Assembly: GCA_963772375.1 (NCBI GenBank)
Contig: CAVYXG010000009.1
Coordinates: forward strand, 1-64,000
DNA length: 64,000 nt
Direction: 5' to 3'
Source of the DNA: DATBHM01 sp963772375
GTDB taxonomy: Bacteria; Actinomycetota; UBA4738; JACQTL01
Below the pieces are notes generated by a model. That model was not told the origin of the DNA, ran no database searches, and was given only the letters and a program-made list of their open reading frames with translations. Shown piece by piece: positions 27,458-37,040 of the stretch; the stretch's first letter is position 1; every line of letters begins with the position of its first letter. The position numbers and the translations under genes are program-made.

Positions 27458-29374
27458 GTGAACCCCCCGGCAGGCGGCGCTCCGGGCGTGCTGTCCCTGA
27501 TGTGGCTGGTGCCGGCGCTCCCGCTGGCCGGAGCGGCGGTCAACCTGTTCTTCGGGCGGCGGACCGGGCGGCGGAGTGGCGTGATCGCGACGCTCGGGGT
27601 CGGGGTGTCGTTCGTCGTGGCGCTGGTCCTGCTGTTCTCGCTGTTGGGGCATTCCTCGGACGACCGGGTGTTCGCGCAGCACCTGTGGTCGTGGGTCCCG
27701 GTCGGCGCGCTGCAGGTGGGGATCGACCTCCGCGTCGACCCGCTGTCGATCGTGATGATGCTCGTGGTCACCGGCGTCGGGGCACTGATCCATCTCTACT
27801 CGATCGGCTACATGGAGGGCGACCCCCGCGAGGCGAGATTCTTCGCCGAGCTGAACCTCTTCGTCGCCTTCATGTTGCTGCTGGTGATGGCGGACAACTT
27901 CCTGCTCCTGTACCTGGGGTGGGAAGGGGTCGGGCTCTGCTCGTACCTGCTGATCGGGCACTACTTCGAACGGCCGTCGGCGGCTGCGGCGGCGAAGAAG
28001 GCGTTCATCGTCACCCGCGTCGGCGATGCGGCGATGCTGGTCGGGATCGCGCTGATCTTCGCGACGTTCGGAACGCTGAACTTCGGGCCGACACTCATCG
28101 ATTGGGAGAGCACCGGCGGACCCATCCCGCCGACGGCGACGTTCACCGCGATCGCGCTGTTGCTGCTCGCGGGGGCGGTCGGGAAGTCGGCGCAGATCCC
28201 GCTGCAGGTCTGGTTGGCCGACGCCATGGAGGGTCCGACGCCGGTGTCCGCCCTGATCCACGCAGCGACCATGGTCACCGCCGGCGTGTACCTGATCGTC
28301 CGGACGCACGTGTTCTTCGAGGTCTCGGGGACCGCGCTCACCGTGGTGCTGGTGATCGGCGTGCTGACCGCACTGTACGGCGCCACGTCGGCGCTCGGTC
28401 AGGACGACATCAAGCGCGTCCTCGCGTACTCGACCATGAGCCAGATCGGCTACATGTTCTTCGCGGCCGGGCTGAAGGCGTACTCGATCGCCATCTTCCT
28501 GCTGGTCGCCCACGCGTTCTACAAGGCGCTGCTGTTCATGGGGGCCGGGTCGATCATGCACGCCCTCGACGGCGAGGTGGACCTGAAACGGATGGGCGGC
28601 CTCCGCAAGGCCATGCCGATCACGTTCGCCACGTTCGTCGTCGGCTGGCTGTGCATCGCGGGCATCCCGCCGCTGTCGGGGTTCTTCGCGAAGGACGAGA
28701 TCCTGGCCGTCGCCGACCACACCGGGCGGGTGTTCGCCTGGGCCGTCGCGCTGTTCGCCGCGTTCTTCTCGGCGCTCTACATCTCGCGGGTGGTGTTCCT
28801 CGCGTTCTTCGGGCCGCTCCGCCACGACACCGACCCGCACGAGTCGCCGCGCGTGATGACGATGCCCATGATCGCGCTGGCCGTCCTGGCGACGGTCGGC
28901 GGAGTCCTCGGGCTGACCGAGGTGAACGGCGTCCTGCCGAAGTTCCTCGAACCCGTGACCGGACCGGTCCCCGAGACCACCGGCGGGCTGTCCACGGCGT
29001 TGCTCATCGCGATCAGCATCGTGGTCGCGCTGGTCGGGATCGGCATCGGGTGGCTGATCTGGGGGTCGGGCCGCATCGACTGGGTCGCGCTGCGGTCGCG
29101 GTTCCGGCGGACTCACGCGACGCTCGAGCACGGGTGGTGGTTCGACAGCGTGTACGGCGCGGTGCTGGTCGCGCCGGGGAAGGCCGGCTCGGCGTTCGCG
29201 GCGTACGTGGTCGACCGCCGGTGGGTGGACGGATTCGGGAACCTCGTCGCCAAGGGGTTCGGCGTGTCCTCGAACCTGTTGCGGCGGGTGGGGAACGGGA
29301 TGGTCCGGCGATACGCGCTGTTCTTCCTGGTCGGCGTGGTCGGGTTGCTGTGGTACCTGGTGGCGAGGGCGTGA
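27458..29374 (+). CDS. nuoL: NADH-quinone oxidoreductase subunit L
   Basis: A 638-aa antiporter-like proton-pumping subunit with the long lateral helix at the C-terminus. GWEGVGLCSYLLIGHYFERP, AQIPLQVWLADAMEGPTPVSALIHAATMVTAG and DIKRVLAYSTMSQIGYMF are family hallmarks. GTG start 4 bp after nuoK. Confidence 0.97.
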   Translation: MNPPAGGAPGVLSLMWLVPALPLAGAAVNLFFGRRTGRRSGVIATLGVGVSFVVALVLLFSLLGHSSDDRVFAQHLWSWVPVGALQVGIDLRVDPLSIVMMLVVTGVGALIHLYSIGYMEGDPREARFFAELNLFVAFMLLLVMADNFLLLYLGWEGVGLCSYLLIGHYFERPSAAAAAKKAFIVTRVGDAAMLVGIALIFATFGTLNFGPTLIDWESTGGPIPPTATFTAIALLLLAGAVGKSAQIPLQVWLADAMEGPTPVSALIHAATMVTAGVYLIVRTHVFFEVSGTALTVVLVIGVLTALYGATSALGQDDIKRVLAYSTMSQIGYMFFAAGLKAYSIAIFLLVAHAFYKALLFMGAGSIMHALDGEVDLKRMGGLRKAMPITFATFVVGWLCIAGIPPLSGFFAKDEILAVADHTGRVFAWAVALFAAFFSALYISRVVFLAFFGPLRHDTDPHESPRVMTMPMIALAVLATVGGVLGLTEVNGVLPKFLEPVTGPVPETTGGLSTALLIAISIVVALVGIGIGWLIWGSGRIDWVALRSRFRRTHATLEHGWWFDSVYGAVLVAPGKAGSAFAAYVVDRRWVDGFGNLVAKGFGVSSNLLRRVGNGMVRRYALFFLVGVVGLLWYLVARA

Positions 29375-29390
29375 TGGGAGGCGGCCGCCG

Positions 29391-31034
29391 ATGCCCTGGC
29401 TAACGATCACCATCTTCCTGCCGCTCGCCGGCGTGCTGTTCGTGCTGCTGGTGCCGCGGGGAAACGAGAACGTGGCCCGCGGTGTGGCGCTGGCCGCCAC
29501 GTTGGTCACGTTCGCCGCGTCGCTCGGCATCCTGGCGAACTTCGACACGAACGCCCCCGGCTACCAGCTGGTCGACTCGGCCACGTGGGTGTCGTCGATC
29601 GGGCTGCGCTACGCGGTCGGCGTCGACGGCATCAGCCTGTTCCTGGTGCTGCTCACGACGTTCCTGTTCGTCATCGCGGTCCTGGCGTCGTTCCGGGATG
29701 CGCCGAACGTCCGCGCGCTGATGGCGACGATCCTCGCGCTCGAGACGTTCGTGCTGGGGACGTTCCTGTCGCTCGACCTGCTGCTGTTCTTCCTGTTCTT
29801 CGAGGCGACGCTGCTGCCCGGATACCTGCTGATCGCGGGATGGGGCGGCGAGCGGCGGGCCAGCGCGGCGATCAAGTTCTTCATCTACACGATGGCCGGC
29901 TCGGCGTTCCTGTTCCTCGCCGTCCTGTTCGTGTACTTCCAGGCGCACACGTTCGACATCCGGGTGCTGGCGCACCACGCGTTCGCGGTGAACACCGGCC
30001 GATGGCTGTTCCTCGGTTTCCTCGTGGCGTTCGCGGTGAAGGCGCCGATCGTGCCGTTCCACGCGTGGCAGCCGGACGCGTACACGGAGGCGCCGACCGG
30101 CGCGCTGCTGATCCTGGCCGGCGTGCTGCCGAAGATCGCCACCTACGGGTTGCTGCGGTTCAACATCGGGCTGTTCCCCGAGGCGGCCCAGCACTTCCGC
30201 GGGCTGATCGAGATCCTTGCGCTGATCGGGATCATCTACGGGGCGGTCGTGGCGATCGTACAAACCGACCTCAAACGCCTCATCGCGTACTCGTCGATCT
30301 CGCACGTCGGGTTCATCGTGCTCGGGCTGTTCGCGTTCACCCAGCAGGGCATCTCGGGGAGCGTCCTGTACATGGTGAACCACGCCCTGTCGACGGGACT
30401 GCTGTTCGTCATGGTCGGGCTCCTGTACGAGCGCATGCGGACCCGCGACATCGGGCGCCTGGGCGGGGTCGCGAGCGTCACGCCCAAGATGGCCGCGCTG
30501 TTCCTGGTCGCCGGCCTGGCATCGATGGGTCTCCCCGGCTTGAACAACTTCGTGTCCGAGTTCCTCGTGATCCTGGGGACGTTCGGGGCGAACAGGGTCT
30601 GGGGTTCCATCGCCGCCGTGGGCATCCTGTTGTCGGCCATCTACTTCCTGTGGGCCTACCAACGCTCGATGCACGGCCCGATGTCGGCGGACCTCGAGGC
30701 CCGACTGGCGACGGCGACCCCGACGGCCGGCGACCCGGCGTCCGACGTGCCGGCCCCCGACGCGCCCGAACGCCGTCGCCTGCTGATCCCCGACCTCACC
30801 CGTTGGGAGTACCTGGTGATCGTCCCGGTGATGGTTGTGATCCTGTTCCTCGGCCTCTACCCGAAGCCGGTGCTCGACCGAGTGAACCCCGCCACATGCC
30901 GTTCATCGTTCCACGTGACGTCGGTGTCGGGGCCCGTGCCGAGCTACGTGGGCACACCGCCGTGCCTCCAGGCCGACGGCACGCTCCACTACAACTCCGG
31001 CAAGGGCGGACCTCCGGTGGCGACGGTCCCGTGA
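29391..31034 (+). CDS. nuoM: NADH-quinone oxidoreductase subunit M
   Basis: A 547-aa antiporter-like subunit. FFLFFEATLLPGYLLIAGWG, FHAWQPDAYTEAPTGALLILAGVLPKIATYG and DLKRLIAYSSISHVGFIVLG identify NuoM. After the last helix there is an unusual tail of about 55 residues with two cysteines (NPATC … TPPC), probably on the outer side. The stop overlaps nuoN. Confidence 0.96.
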   Translation: MPWLTITIFLPLAGVLFVLLVPRGNENVARGVALAATLVTFAASLGILANFDTNAPGYQLVDSATWVSSIGLRYAVGVDGISLFLVLLTTFLFVIAVLASFRDAPNVRALMATILALETFVLGTFLSLDLLLFFLFFEATLLPGYLLIAGWGGERRASAAIKFFIYTMAGSAFLFLAVLFVYFQAHTFDIRVLAHHAFAVNTGRWLFLGFLVAFAVKAPIVPFHAWQPDAYTEAPTGALLILAGVLPKIATYGLLRFNIGLFPEAAQHFRGLIEILALIGIIYGAVVAIVQTDLKRLIAYSSISHVGFIVLGLFAFTQQGISGSVLYMVNHALSTGLLFVMVGLLYERMRTRDIGRLGGVASVTPKMAALFLVAGLASMGLPGLNNFVSEFLVILGTFGANRVWGSIAAVGILLSAIYFLWAYQRSMHGPMSADLEARLATATPTAGDPASDVPAPDAPERRRLLIPDLTRWEYLVIVPVMVVILFLGLYPKPVLDRVNPATCRSSFHVTSVSGPVPSYVGTPPCLQADGTLHYNSGKGGPPVATVP

Positions 31035-32494
31035 CGCACCCGCCGCTCGACTTCGGGCCGGTGCTCCCGGAGCTCATCCTGGTCGGCGCCGGGGTGGCCC
31101 TGCTGCTCGTCGAGGCCATCTTCAAGCGGCTGAACCACGCCTGGTTGGCGGCCGGGGCGTTCGCCGGCATCTTCGCAGCCGGGGCGGCGTCGGTGTGGCT
31201 GTGGAACTGGAGCCCACGGGCGTTCCAGCAGGACAGCGCGGTGCTCGGCGGCATGGTCGCGGCCGACCGGTTCTCGGTGGTGGCCCGGCTGGTGCTGCTG
31301 GCCGTGGCGGCGCTGGGCATCGCGTTCGGACACCACTACTTCAAGCGAACGGGCGAGGACCGGGGGGAGTTCTACGGGCTGGTCCTGCTGTGCACGAGCG
31401 GCATGACCCTGATCGCGTCGGCGAACAACCTCATCGTGGTGTTCCTCGCCCTCGAGATCCTGTCGCTGTCGCTGTACGTGCTGACCGGGTTCTCGTTCCG
31501 GCTGACCGCGACCGAGGGCGCGATGAAGTACTTCCTGCTGGGCGCGTTCTCGTCCGCGTTCTTCCTGTATGGCATCGCGATGGCGTACGGCGCGACCGAC
31601 ACCACCAGCATCACCGGGATCGCCCGCGCCTTGAGCGGGAGCACGGGGAGCGACGCCCTGGCGCTCGCCGCCGCCGGCCTGCTGGCGGTGGGGTTCGCGT
31701 TCAAGGTGGCGGCCGTGCCGTTCCACACGTGGGCGCCCGACGCGTACCAGGGCGCGCCGACCCCGATCACGGCGTACATGTCGGCGGCGACCAAGGTGGC
31801 CGCGTTCGCCGCGCTGCTCCGCGTCTTCAACGTGGCGTTCGCGCCGCTGCAGTGGGACTGGACGCCGATGATCTGGGTGCTGGCCGCCCTGAGCATGGTC
31901 GTGGGCGCGGTGATCGCGCTGTCCCAGACCGACATCAAGCGGATGCTCGCGTACTCGAGCGTGGCCCAGGCGGGGTTCATCCTCACCGGCGTCACCGTGG
32001 CCGGACAGGCCGGCATCAAGGCGTCGATGTTCTACCTGGTGGCGTACGCCGCGATGATCGTCGGGGCGTTCGGCATCGTCATGGTGGTGTCGGTGCGGGG
32101 TGAGGACCGGACCTCGATCTCCTCCTACGCGGGCCTGGCCCGGACGCACCCCGCGCTGGCCGGCGCGCTGACGCTGTTCCTGGCCTCGCTGGCGGGCCTG
32201 CCGCCCACGGCGGGGTTCGTCGCCAAGGTCGGCGTGTTCGGTGCCGCGGTGAACGCGGGGGAGTGGCCGCTGGTGCTGATCGCCGTGCTGGCGAGCGTGG
32301 TGGCCGCGTTCTTCTACCTGCGGGTGATCGTGATCATGTACACGCAGGAACCCCCGCCCGGCGAACCCGTCATCGAGCGCGCCACCGGGCCGTCGATCGG
32401 GATCGTCCTCGTCGGCATCGTGACGCTCGTGCTCGGCGTGTTCCCGGGGATCGCGTACCACTTCCTCGACCAGGCCTCGGTGCTGCGTTGGTGA
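31031..32494 (+). CDS. nuoN: NADH-quinone oxidoreductase subunit N
   Basis: A 487-aa antiporter-like subunit. FLALEILSLSLYVLTGF, VPFHTWAPDAYQGAPTPITAYMSAATKVAAFA and DIKRMLAYSSVAQAGFILTG are diagnostic. GTG start inside the nuoM stop. Completes a full 14-subunit, NADH-oxidising complex I. Confidence 0.96.
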   Translation: MTHPPLDFGPVLPELILVGAGVALLLVEAIFKRLNHAWLAAGAFAGIFAAGAASVWLWNWSPRAFQQDSAVLGGMVAADRFSVVARLVLLAVAALGIAFGHHYFKRTGEDRGEFYGLVLLCTSGMTLIASANNLIVVFLALEILSLSLYVLTGFSFRLTATEGAMKYFLLGAFSSAFFLYGIAMAYGATDTTSITGIARALSGSTGSDALALAAAGLLAVGFAFKVAAVPFHTWAPDAYQGAPTPITAYMSAATKVAAFAALLRVFNVAFAPLQWDWTPMIWVLAALSMVVGAVIALSQTDIKRMLAYSSVAQAGFILTGVTVAGQAGIKASMFYLVAYAAMIVGAFGIVMVVSVRGEDRTSISSYAGLARTHPALAGALTLFLASLAGLPPTAGFVAKVGVFGAAVNAGEWPLVLIAVLASVVAAFFYLRVIVIMYTQEPPPGEPVIERATGPSIGIVLVGIVTLVLGVFPGIAYHFLDQASVLRW

Positions 32495-32534
32495 CAACAC
32501 GGAGGCGACCGGGCGCGGGTACGATCCGTCATCC

Positions 32535-33539
32535 ATGACTCGCGCCGAGAACCCCGGGCTCCAGGCGCCCGACCCCGCCCTCGAGGCCGAGCTCCGCGCG
32601 CGTCTCGACCTCGTGGAGCGGGCCCTCGAGAAGGCCGTCGTCGCCGACTACGACCTGATGACCCAGGCCGCCGGCCACCTGCTGCGGGCGGGCGGCAAGC
32701 GGTTCCGGCCGATGCTCGTGGTGCTGTCCGGGTACTTCGGCGACCCGGCGGACTCCCGGCTGGTGCCGGGCGCCGTGGCCATCGAGCTCACCCACGTGGC
32801 GACGCTGTACCACGACGACGTGATCGACGAGGCGGAGTTCCGCCACGGGGTTCCCTCGGTCAACGCGCAATGGAGCAACAGCGTGGCGATCGTCTCCGGC
32901 GACTACCTGTTCGCCCGCGCGGCGGAGATCGCGTCCGACCTCGGCACGGAGGTCACCCGGCTCCTCGCCAAGACCATCGCCACGGTGTGCGACGGGCAGG
33001 TCCGCGAGGTGACGAACGCCGGCGCCGTCGCCCCCGACGAGGCCGCGTACATGGACACCATCCGCCGGAAGACGGCGGCCCTGATCGCCACGTCCTGCCG
33101 GCTGGGGGGCATCCTGTCCGACGCCGCACCGGAGCACGTCGAGCTCCTCGACGAGTTCGGCGACGCGCTGGGGACGGGGTTCCAGCTCTCGGACGACATC
33201 ATGGACGTCATCTCCTCGGAGACGACGCTCGGGAAGGAACCGGGCGTCGACATGAAGGAGGGCGTCTACACGCTGCCGGTGCTGCACGCGTTGACGGCGG
33301 GACCGGACCGCGACGAGCTCCGCTCCCTCCTCGCGCCGGGCCCGCCCGACGGCGATCGCCACGCCCGCGCGCTGGAGATCGCCAGGGCGCCGGAGTCACT
33401 CGACCACGCCCGCGCCGCCGTGACCCGCGAGGTCCGCCGCGCCCTCGCCCTGGCCGAACGGCTTTCGGAGGGCTCGCCTCGCGACGCGCTGGAGCACATG
33501 GCCCGGTTCGTCGCCGAGCGCTGCGGCGCCGAGGCGTAG
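32535..33539 (+). CDS. Polyprenyl diphosphate synthase (menaquinone side chain)
   Basis: A 334-aa trans-prenyltransferase with both Asp-rich motifs, DDVID at 94-98 and DDIMD at 220-224, plus GGKRFRPML and QVREVTNAG segments. It makes the long isoprenoid tail, most likely for menaquinone given the MenJ-like gene and nuo next to it. A TACGAT box at 32520-32525 lies 9 bp before the ATG, so a leaderless transcript separate from nuo is likely. Confidence 0.9.
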   Translation: MTRAENPGLQAPDPALEAELRARLDLVERALEKAVVADYDLMTQAAGHLLRAGGKRFRPMLVVLSGYFGDPADSRLVPGAVAIELTHVATLYHDDVIDEAEFRHGVPSVNAQWSNSVAIVSGDYLFARAAEIASDLGTEVTRLLAKTIATVCDGQVREVTNAGAVAPDEAAYMDTIRRKTAALIATSCRLGGILSDAAPEHVELLDEFGDALGTGFQLSDDIMDVISSETTLGKEPGVDMKEGVYTLPVLHALTAGPDRDELRSLLAPGPPDGDRHARALEIARAPESLDHARAAVTREVRRALALAERLSEGSPRDALEHMARFVAERCGAEA

Positions 33540-33565
33540 CCGGCGCCGGTCGAGGGGCCCGCCCG

Positions 33566-34546
33566 GTGGCGGTGATCGAGGTCCGGGGGCTCCGCAAGTC
33601 GTATCGGCGTCTGCGGGGGGGCGCGACGACGGCGCTCGACGGGCTCGACCTCGAGGTCCCCGAGGGCGGGGTGTTCGGGTTCCTCGGGCCGAACGGCTCC
33701 GGCAAGACCACGACGATCCGGTGCCTGCTCGGCCTGGTCCGACCGAGCGGCGGCGAGTGCCGGCTGCTCGGCGCGGCGCCCGACGACCTGGCCGGCGTGA
33801 TCGGCCGGACCGGGGCCATCGTGGAGACGCCGACGTTCTTCCCGAGCTTCTCCGGCCGCCGGAACCTCGACCTCCTCGCCGGGATCCGCGGCGTTCCGAG
33901 GGGACGGGTGGGCGAGGTCCTCACGCGGGTCGGCCTGGCCGATCGCGCCGGCCAGCGTGTGAGGGCCTACTCGCTCGGGATGAAGCAGCGGCTCGGGATC
34001 GCGGCCGCCCTGCTGAAGGACCCCGAGGTCCTGATCCTCGACGAGCCCGCGAACGGCCTCGACCCGGCGGGGATCCGTGAGGTCCGGGAGCTGATCCGCA
34101 CGCTGGGCGCCGAGGGCCGGACGGTGTTCCTGTCCAGCCACCTCCTCGGCGAGATCGAGCAGGTCTGCGATCGCGTGGCGATCCTGGCCCGGGGGCGGTG
34201 CATCACCACGGGCACGGTCGACGAGGTGCTGAGGGCCGGCCGGGCCGCGGGGGTGGTCGCCCGGCTCGCGCCGGACGAGGTTCCGGCCGGGCTCGCGGCG
34301 CTGGCGGACGCGGAAATCGAAGCGCTGGCCGGCGACCAGCCCGGCGCGATCCGGGTTCGGCTCGATCCGTCGGAGGGGGCCCGCGTGACGAAGGCGCTCG
34401 CCGACCGGGGCATGTACGTGGCCGAGCTCCGGCCGGACGAAGCGAGTCTGGAGGACGTGTTCCTCCAGCTGACGGGCCCCCCCGCCGGGGCCGCCGGTCC
34501 CGGGGCGCCGCCGGGCCGTCCCGACCTTCCGGGATCCGCGCCGTGA
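33566..34546 (+). CDS. ABC transporter ATP-binding protein
   Basis: A 326-aa ATPase of the multidrug/bacitracin-resistance export type. Walker A GPNGSGKTT near 43, a degenerate signature YSLGMKQRLGIAAALL, Walker B VLILDEPANGLDP, and the switch His in FLSSHLLGEIEQV. The C-terminal regulatory extension ends in EASLEDVFLQLTG, typical of these exporters. GTG start. Stop overlaps the permease start (GTGA). Substrate unknown. Confidence 0.9.
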   Translation: MAVIEVRGLRKSYRRLRGGATTALDGLDLEVPEGGVFGFLGPNGSGKTTTIRCLLGLVRPSGGECRLLGAAPDDLAGVIGRTGAIVETPTFFPSFSGRRNLDLLAGIRGVPRGRVGEVLTRVGLADRAGQRVRAYSLGMKQRLGIAAALLKDPEVLILDEPANGLDPAGIREVRELIRTLGAEGRTVFLSSHLLGEIEQVCDRVAILARGRCITTGTVDEVLRAGRAAGVVARLAPDEVPAGLAALADAEIEALAGDQPGAIRVRLDPSEGARVTKALADRGMYVAELRPDEASLEDVFLQLTGPPAGAAGPGAPPGRPDLPGSAP

Positions 34547-35310
34547 TCGCGCTCCTGGCGGTCGAGCTCCGCCGGCTGCTGGCCCGCCGGCTGGTCCGCG
34601 TGCTCGGCCTGCTCACGGCGCTCGGCGTCGTCGTCGCCGGCCTCTGGGTGTTCGTCCGGGCGCCGTCGAACTTCGGCCTGCACTCGCTGCGCGACGTGTT
34701 CGCCGGGACGACCGCGCCGATCGCGCTCGCGGCCTGGGTGGTGGGGGCGTCGGCGGTCGGCGCCGAGTGGCACACCGGGTCCATGACCACCACGCTCACC
34801 TGGGAGCCCCGCCGCATCCGCCTGCTGGTCGCCAAAGCAGCCGCCGTGGTGGTGTTCGCGGCCATCGCGACGGTCGCTGTCCAGGCGCTCCTGGGGGTGG
34901 CGCTCGCCCCGGCGGCCCTCAAAGGGCCGGATGTCCAGGCCTGTTACGGGCCATGCGGTCCGAGGCCGGCATGGTTCCCGTCCGCGGCCGGGATCGTGCT
35001 GCGGGCCGCGGCGCTCTCGGCGGTGCTCGCGGCGATCGGGTTCTCGATCGCGTCGATCGGCCGGAATACGGCCGCCAGCGTCGGTGTCGGGTTCGGCTAT
35101 CTGCTCGTGGTCGAGGGCCTGCTGGCGGCGCTCGTGCACTGGCTCCGGCCGGTGCTCATCACGCCGAACGCGGTGGCGTTCGTCGGCGGCGAGGCGCTGG
35201 GCGAGATGGGGCTCTCGTCGCCGGGCGCCGCGGGCCTGCTCCTCGTCGCCTACGCGGTGGGCGCGCTGCTCGCGGCCGTCGCCCTGTTTCGGGTCCGCGA
35301 CGTCACCTGA
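34543..35310 (+). CDS. ABC-2 type transporter permease
   Basis: A 255-aa membrane protein with six hydrophobic segments. EWHTGSMTTTLTWEPRR (about 76-92) is the cytosolic loop typical of ABC-2 permeases paired with this ATPase type. Translationally coupled to the ATPase gene, so the two form one exporter. A Cys pair in ACYGPCGP faces out of the membrane by topology. Confidence 0.85.
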   Translation: MIALLAVELRRLLARRLVRVLGLLTALGVVVAGLWVFVRAPSNFGLHSLRDVFAGTTAPIALAAWVVGASAVGAEWHTGSMTTTLTWEPRRIRLLVAKAAAVVVFAAIATVAVQALLGVALAPAALKGPDVQACYGPCGPRPAWFPSAAGIVLRAAALSAVLAAIGFSIASIGRNTAASVGVGFGYLLVVEGLLAALVHWLRPVLITPNAVAFVGGEALGEMGLSSPGAAGLLLVAYAVGALLAAVALFRVRDVT

Positions 35311-35373
35311 CCGGCAGGCCAGCTCACCTGGGCGGTGTGATGTAGGTCATAGCGGAAGCGATAACATGTCGTC

Positions 35374-35628
35374 ATGATCCGGACGCAGATGCAGCTGCGG
35401 GACGATCAGGTGCGGGCCCTGAAGCGGCGAGCAGCCGAGCGGGGGGTGTCGATGGCGGAGCTGATCCGTGAGGCGATCGACCGAGCGCTCGAGCGCGACG
35501 ACGAGGACGCGAAGTGGGAGCGGGCGCTGTCGGTGGTCGGGAAGTTCCACTCGGACGTCACCGATCTGAGCGAACGGCACGACGACTATCTGGCCGACGC
35601 GTTCCTGTATCGGCCCGACGACGCGTGA
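35374..35628 (+). CDS. Ribbon-helix-helix antitoxin (VapB-like)
   Basis: An 84-aa protein. MIRTQMQLRDDQVRALKRRAAERGVSMAEL is a ribbon-helix-helix DNA-binding fold, followed by an acidic tail that would wrap the toxin. Its stop overlaps the toxin start (GTGA), the usual toxin-antitoxin arrangement. Probably autoregulates the pair. Confidence 0.85.
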   Translation: MIRTQMQLRDDQVRALKRRAAERGVSMAELIREAIDRALERDDEDAKWERALSVVGKFHSDVTDLSERHDDYLADAFLYRPDDA

Positions 35629-36023
35629 AGATCCTCGTCGACACGTCGGCCCTCCTGGCGGTGCTCTCTCCGGAAGACCAGCATCACGCCGCTGCTGGAA
35701 GGTGGCTCACGGACTCACGCCGACGCGAGGGGGATCGGCTCGTCACCCACAACTACGTCGTCCTCGAGAGCGCGGCATTGGTCCGCGGGCGCCTCGGGGC
35801 TCTGGCGACGAGAGCGCTGTTCGAGGACCTCTTTCCACTGGTCGAGTTGGCGTTCGTCGACCGATCCTTGCACCGTGCCGCCGTCTCCTCATACCTCGCG
35901 CGTCCGTCAGGCCCGTCCCTCGTCGATCGGGTCAGCTTTCACGTGATGCGGGATGCCGGCATTCGTCAGGCCTTCGCGTTCGACTCGGACTTTGGCCGCG
36001 AGGGGTTCGAAACCGTTCCGTGA
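35625..36023 (+). CDS. PIN-domain toxin ribonuclease (VapC-like)
   Basis: A 132-aa PIN nuclease. Acidic residues fit the metal site: Asp in LVDTSALLAVL, Glu in NYVVLESAAL, and the closing FDSDFGREGF with two Asp. It cuts RNA when freed from the antitoxin. GTG start at 35625. The pair sits between the two complex I operons without obvious functional link. Confidence 0.88.
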   Translation: MKILVDTSALLAVLSPEDQHHAAAGRWLTDSRRREGDRLVTHNYVVLESAALVRGRLGALATRALFEDLFPLVELAFVDRSLHRAAVSSYLARPSGPSLVDRVSFHVMRDAGIRQAFAFDSDFGREGFETVP

Positions 36024-36117
36024 ACATGGCCGCCGTTTGAGGCAACGAGGCTACGTGCACGGGTCCGTTGGTGGCACGATGCGTCAGAAAGCCCTTCTGA
36101 CCAGCATGGATGCGCGG

Positions 36118-36147
36118 TTCGGCCCCAATGGGAGCCGCTGCTAGAAT
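36118..36147 (+). promoter_or_regulatory. Predicted promoter of the second nuo operon
   Basis: TTCGGC (36118-36123) and TAGAAT (36142-36147) are 18 bp apart. Transcription would start at about 36154-36156, only a few bases before the nuoA2 ATG at 36160, predicting a leaderless or nearly leaderless mRNA. Confidence 0.5.
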
Positions 36148-36151
36148 CCGC

Positions 36152-36173
36152 GCTTGAGAATGCTTTCACAAGC
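36152..36173 (+). promoter_or_regulatory. Rex-like operator overlapping the nuoA2 start
   Basis: TTGAGAATGCTTTCACAA (36154-36171) has a perfect right arm TTCACAA and one mismatch in the left arm (TTGAGAA for TTGTGAA). GC flanks on both sides extend the palindrome as in the first site. It covers the predicted transcription start and the nuoA2 initiation codon. Same repressor as at 15968 is inferred. Confidence 0.75.
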
Positions 36174-36543
36174 TGCTCCAGAGACCTTCTACCAGCAGTA
36201 CGCCACCCTCATCGGCGTGATCGTCGCCGGGATCGGACTGGTGGCGGTCGCATTGATCACGGCCCGCGCGCTGTCGCCCCGCCGTCCGGTCCCCGCCAAG
36301 CTCACCACCTACGAGTGCGGGATGGACCCCGTGGGGGAGGGCTGGAGCCAGACCCAGATCCGCTACTACATCTACGCGTTCCTGTTCGTCATCTTCGACG
36401 TCGAGAGCGTGTTCCTCTTCCCGTGGGCCACCGTGTTCGAGTCGCTCGGGTACCAGGCGGTCGTGGAGATGGCGATCTTCATCGGGATCCTCGGCGCCGG
36501 GCTGCTGTACGCGTGGCGGAAGGGAGTCCTGCGATGGGTGTGA
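36160..36543 (+). CDS. nuoA2: NADH-quinone oxidoreductase subunit A, second copy
   Basis: A 127-aa three-helix subunit. KLTTYECGMDPVGEGWSQTQIRYYIYAFLFVIFDVESVFLFPWATVF retains the EC(G) signature that the first copy lacks. The ATG at 36160 is inside the Rex-like operator; no Shine-Dalgarno sequence precedes it, consistent with leaderless initiation. Overlaps nuoB2 by 10 bp. Confidence 0.94.
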   Translation: MLSQAAPETFYQQYATLIGVIVAGIGLVAVALITARALSPRRPVPAKLTTYECGMDPVGEGWSQTQIRYYIYAFLFVIFDVESVFLFPWATVFESLGYQAVVEMAIFIGILGAGLLYAWRKGVLRWV

Positions 36544-37040
36544 TCGACAACATCAAGGTGCCCCAGCCGATGAAGTTCATCCTCAACTGGGGCCGGCGGT
36601 ACTCCCTGTGGATCATGAACTTCGGCCTGGCGTGCTGCGCCATCGAATTCATCGCGGCGTCCACGTCGAAGCACGACTTCATCCGGTTCGGGGTGATCCC
36701 GTTCGCGCACGGCCCCCGGCAGGCCGACCTGCTGCTCGTGGCCGGAACGGTGACCGACAAGATGGCCCCGGCCATCAAGCGCGTCTACGACCAGATGCCG
36801 GACCCCAAGTACGTCATCTCGTTCGGCTCGTGCTCGAACTGCGGCGGCCCGTACTGGGACAGCTACTCGGTGACCAAGGGGGTGGACCAGTTCGTCCCGG
36901 TGGACGTGTACGTCCCGGGGTGTCCCCCGCGTCCGGAGGCCCTGCTGCACGGCATCATGAAGCTGCAGGAGAAGATCGCGCAGGAAGACATCGGGGAGAA
37001 GTGGACTGGTGGCATCTCGCCGGCCCCTCACGGTTCCTGA
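36534..37040 (+). CDS. nuoB2: NADH-quinone oxidoreductase subunit B, second copy
   Basis: A 168-aa N2-cluster subunit with all four cysteines (GLACCAIEF, SFGSCSNCGG, PGCPPRPEA). The GSCSNCGGPYWDSYSV variant differs from NuoB1's GVCASAGG and suggests a distinct complex I lineage rather than a recent duplication. ATG 36534, with GTG 36540 as a shorter alternative. Confidence 0.95.
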   Translation: MGVIDNIKVPQPMKFILNWGRRYSLWIMNFGLACCAIEFIAASTSKHDFIRFGVIPFAHGPRQADLLLVAGTVTDKMAPAIKRVYDQMPDPKYVISFGSCSNCGGPYWDSYSVTKGVDQFVPVDVYVPGCPPRPEALLHGIMKLQEKIAQEDIGEKWTGGISPAPHGS

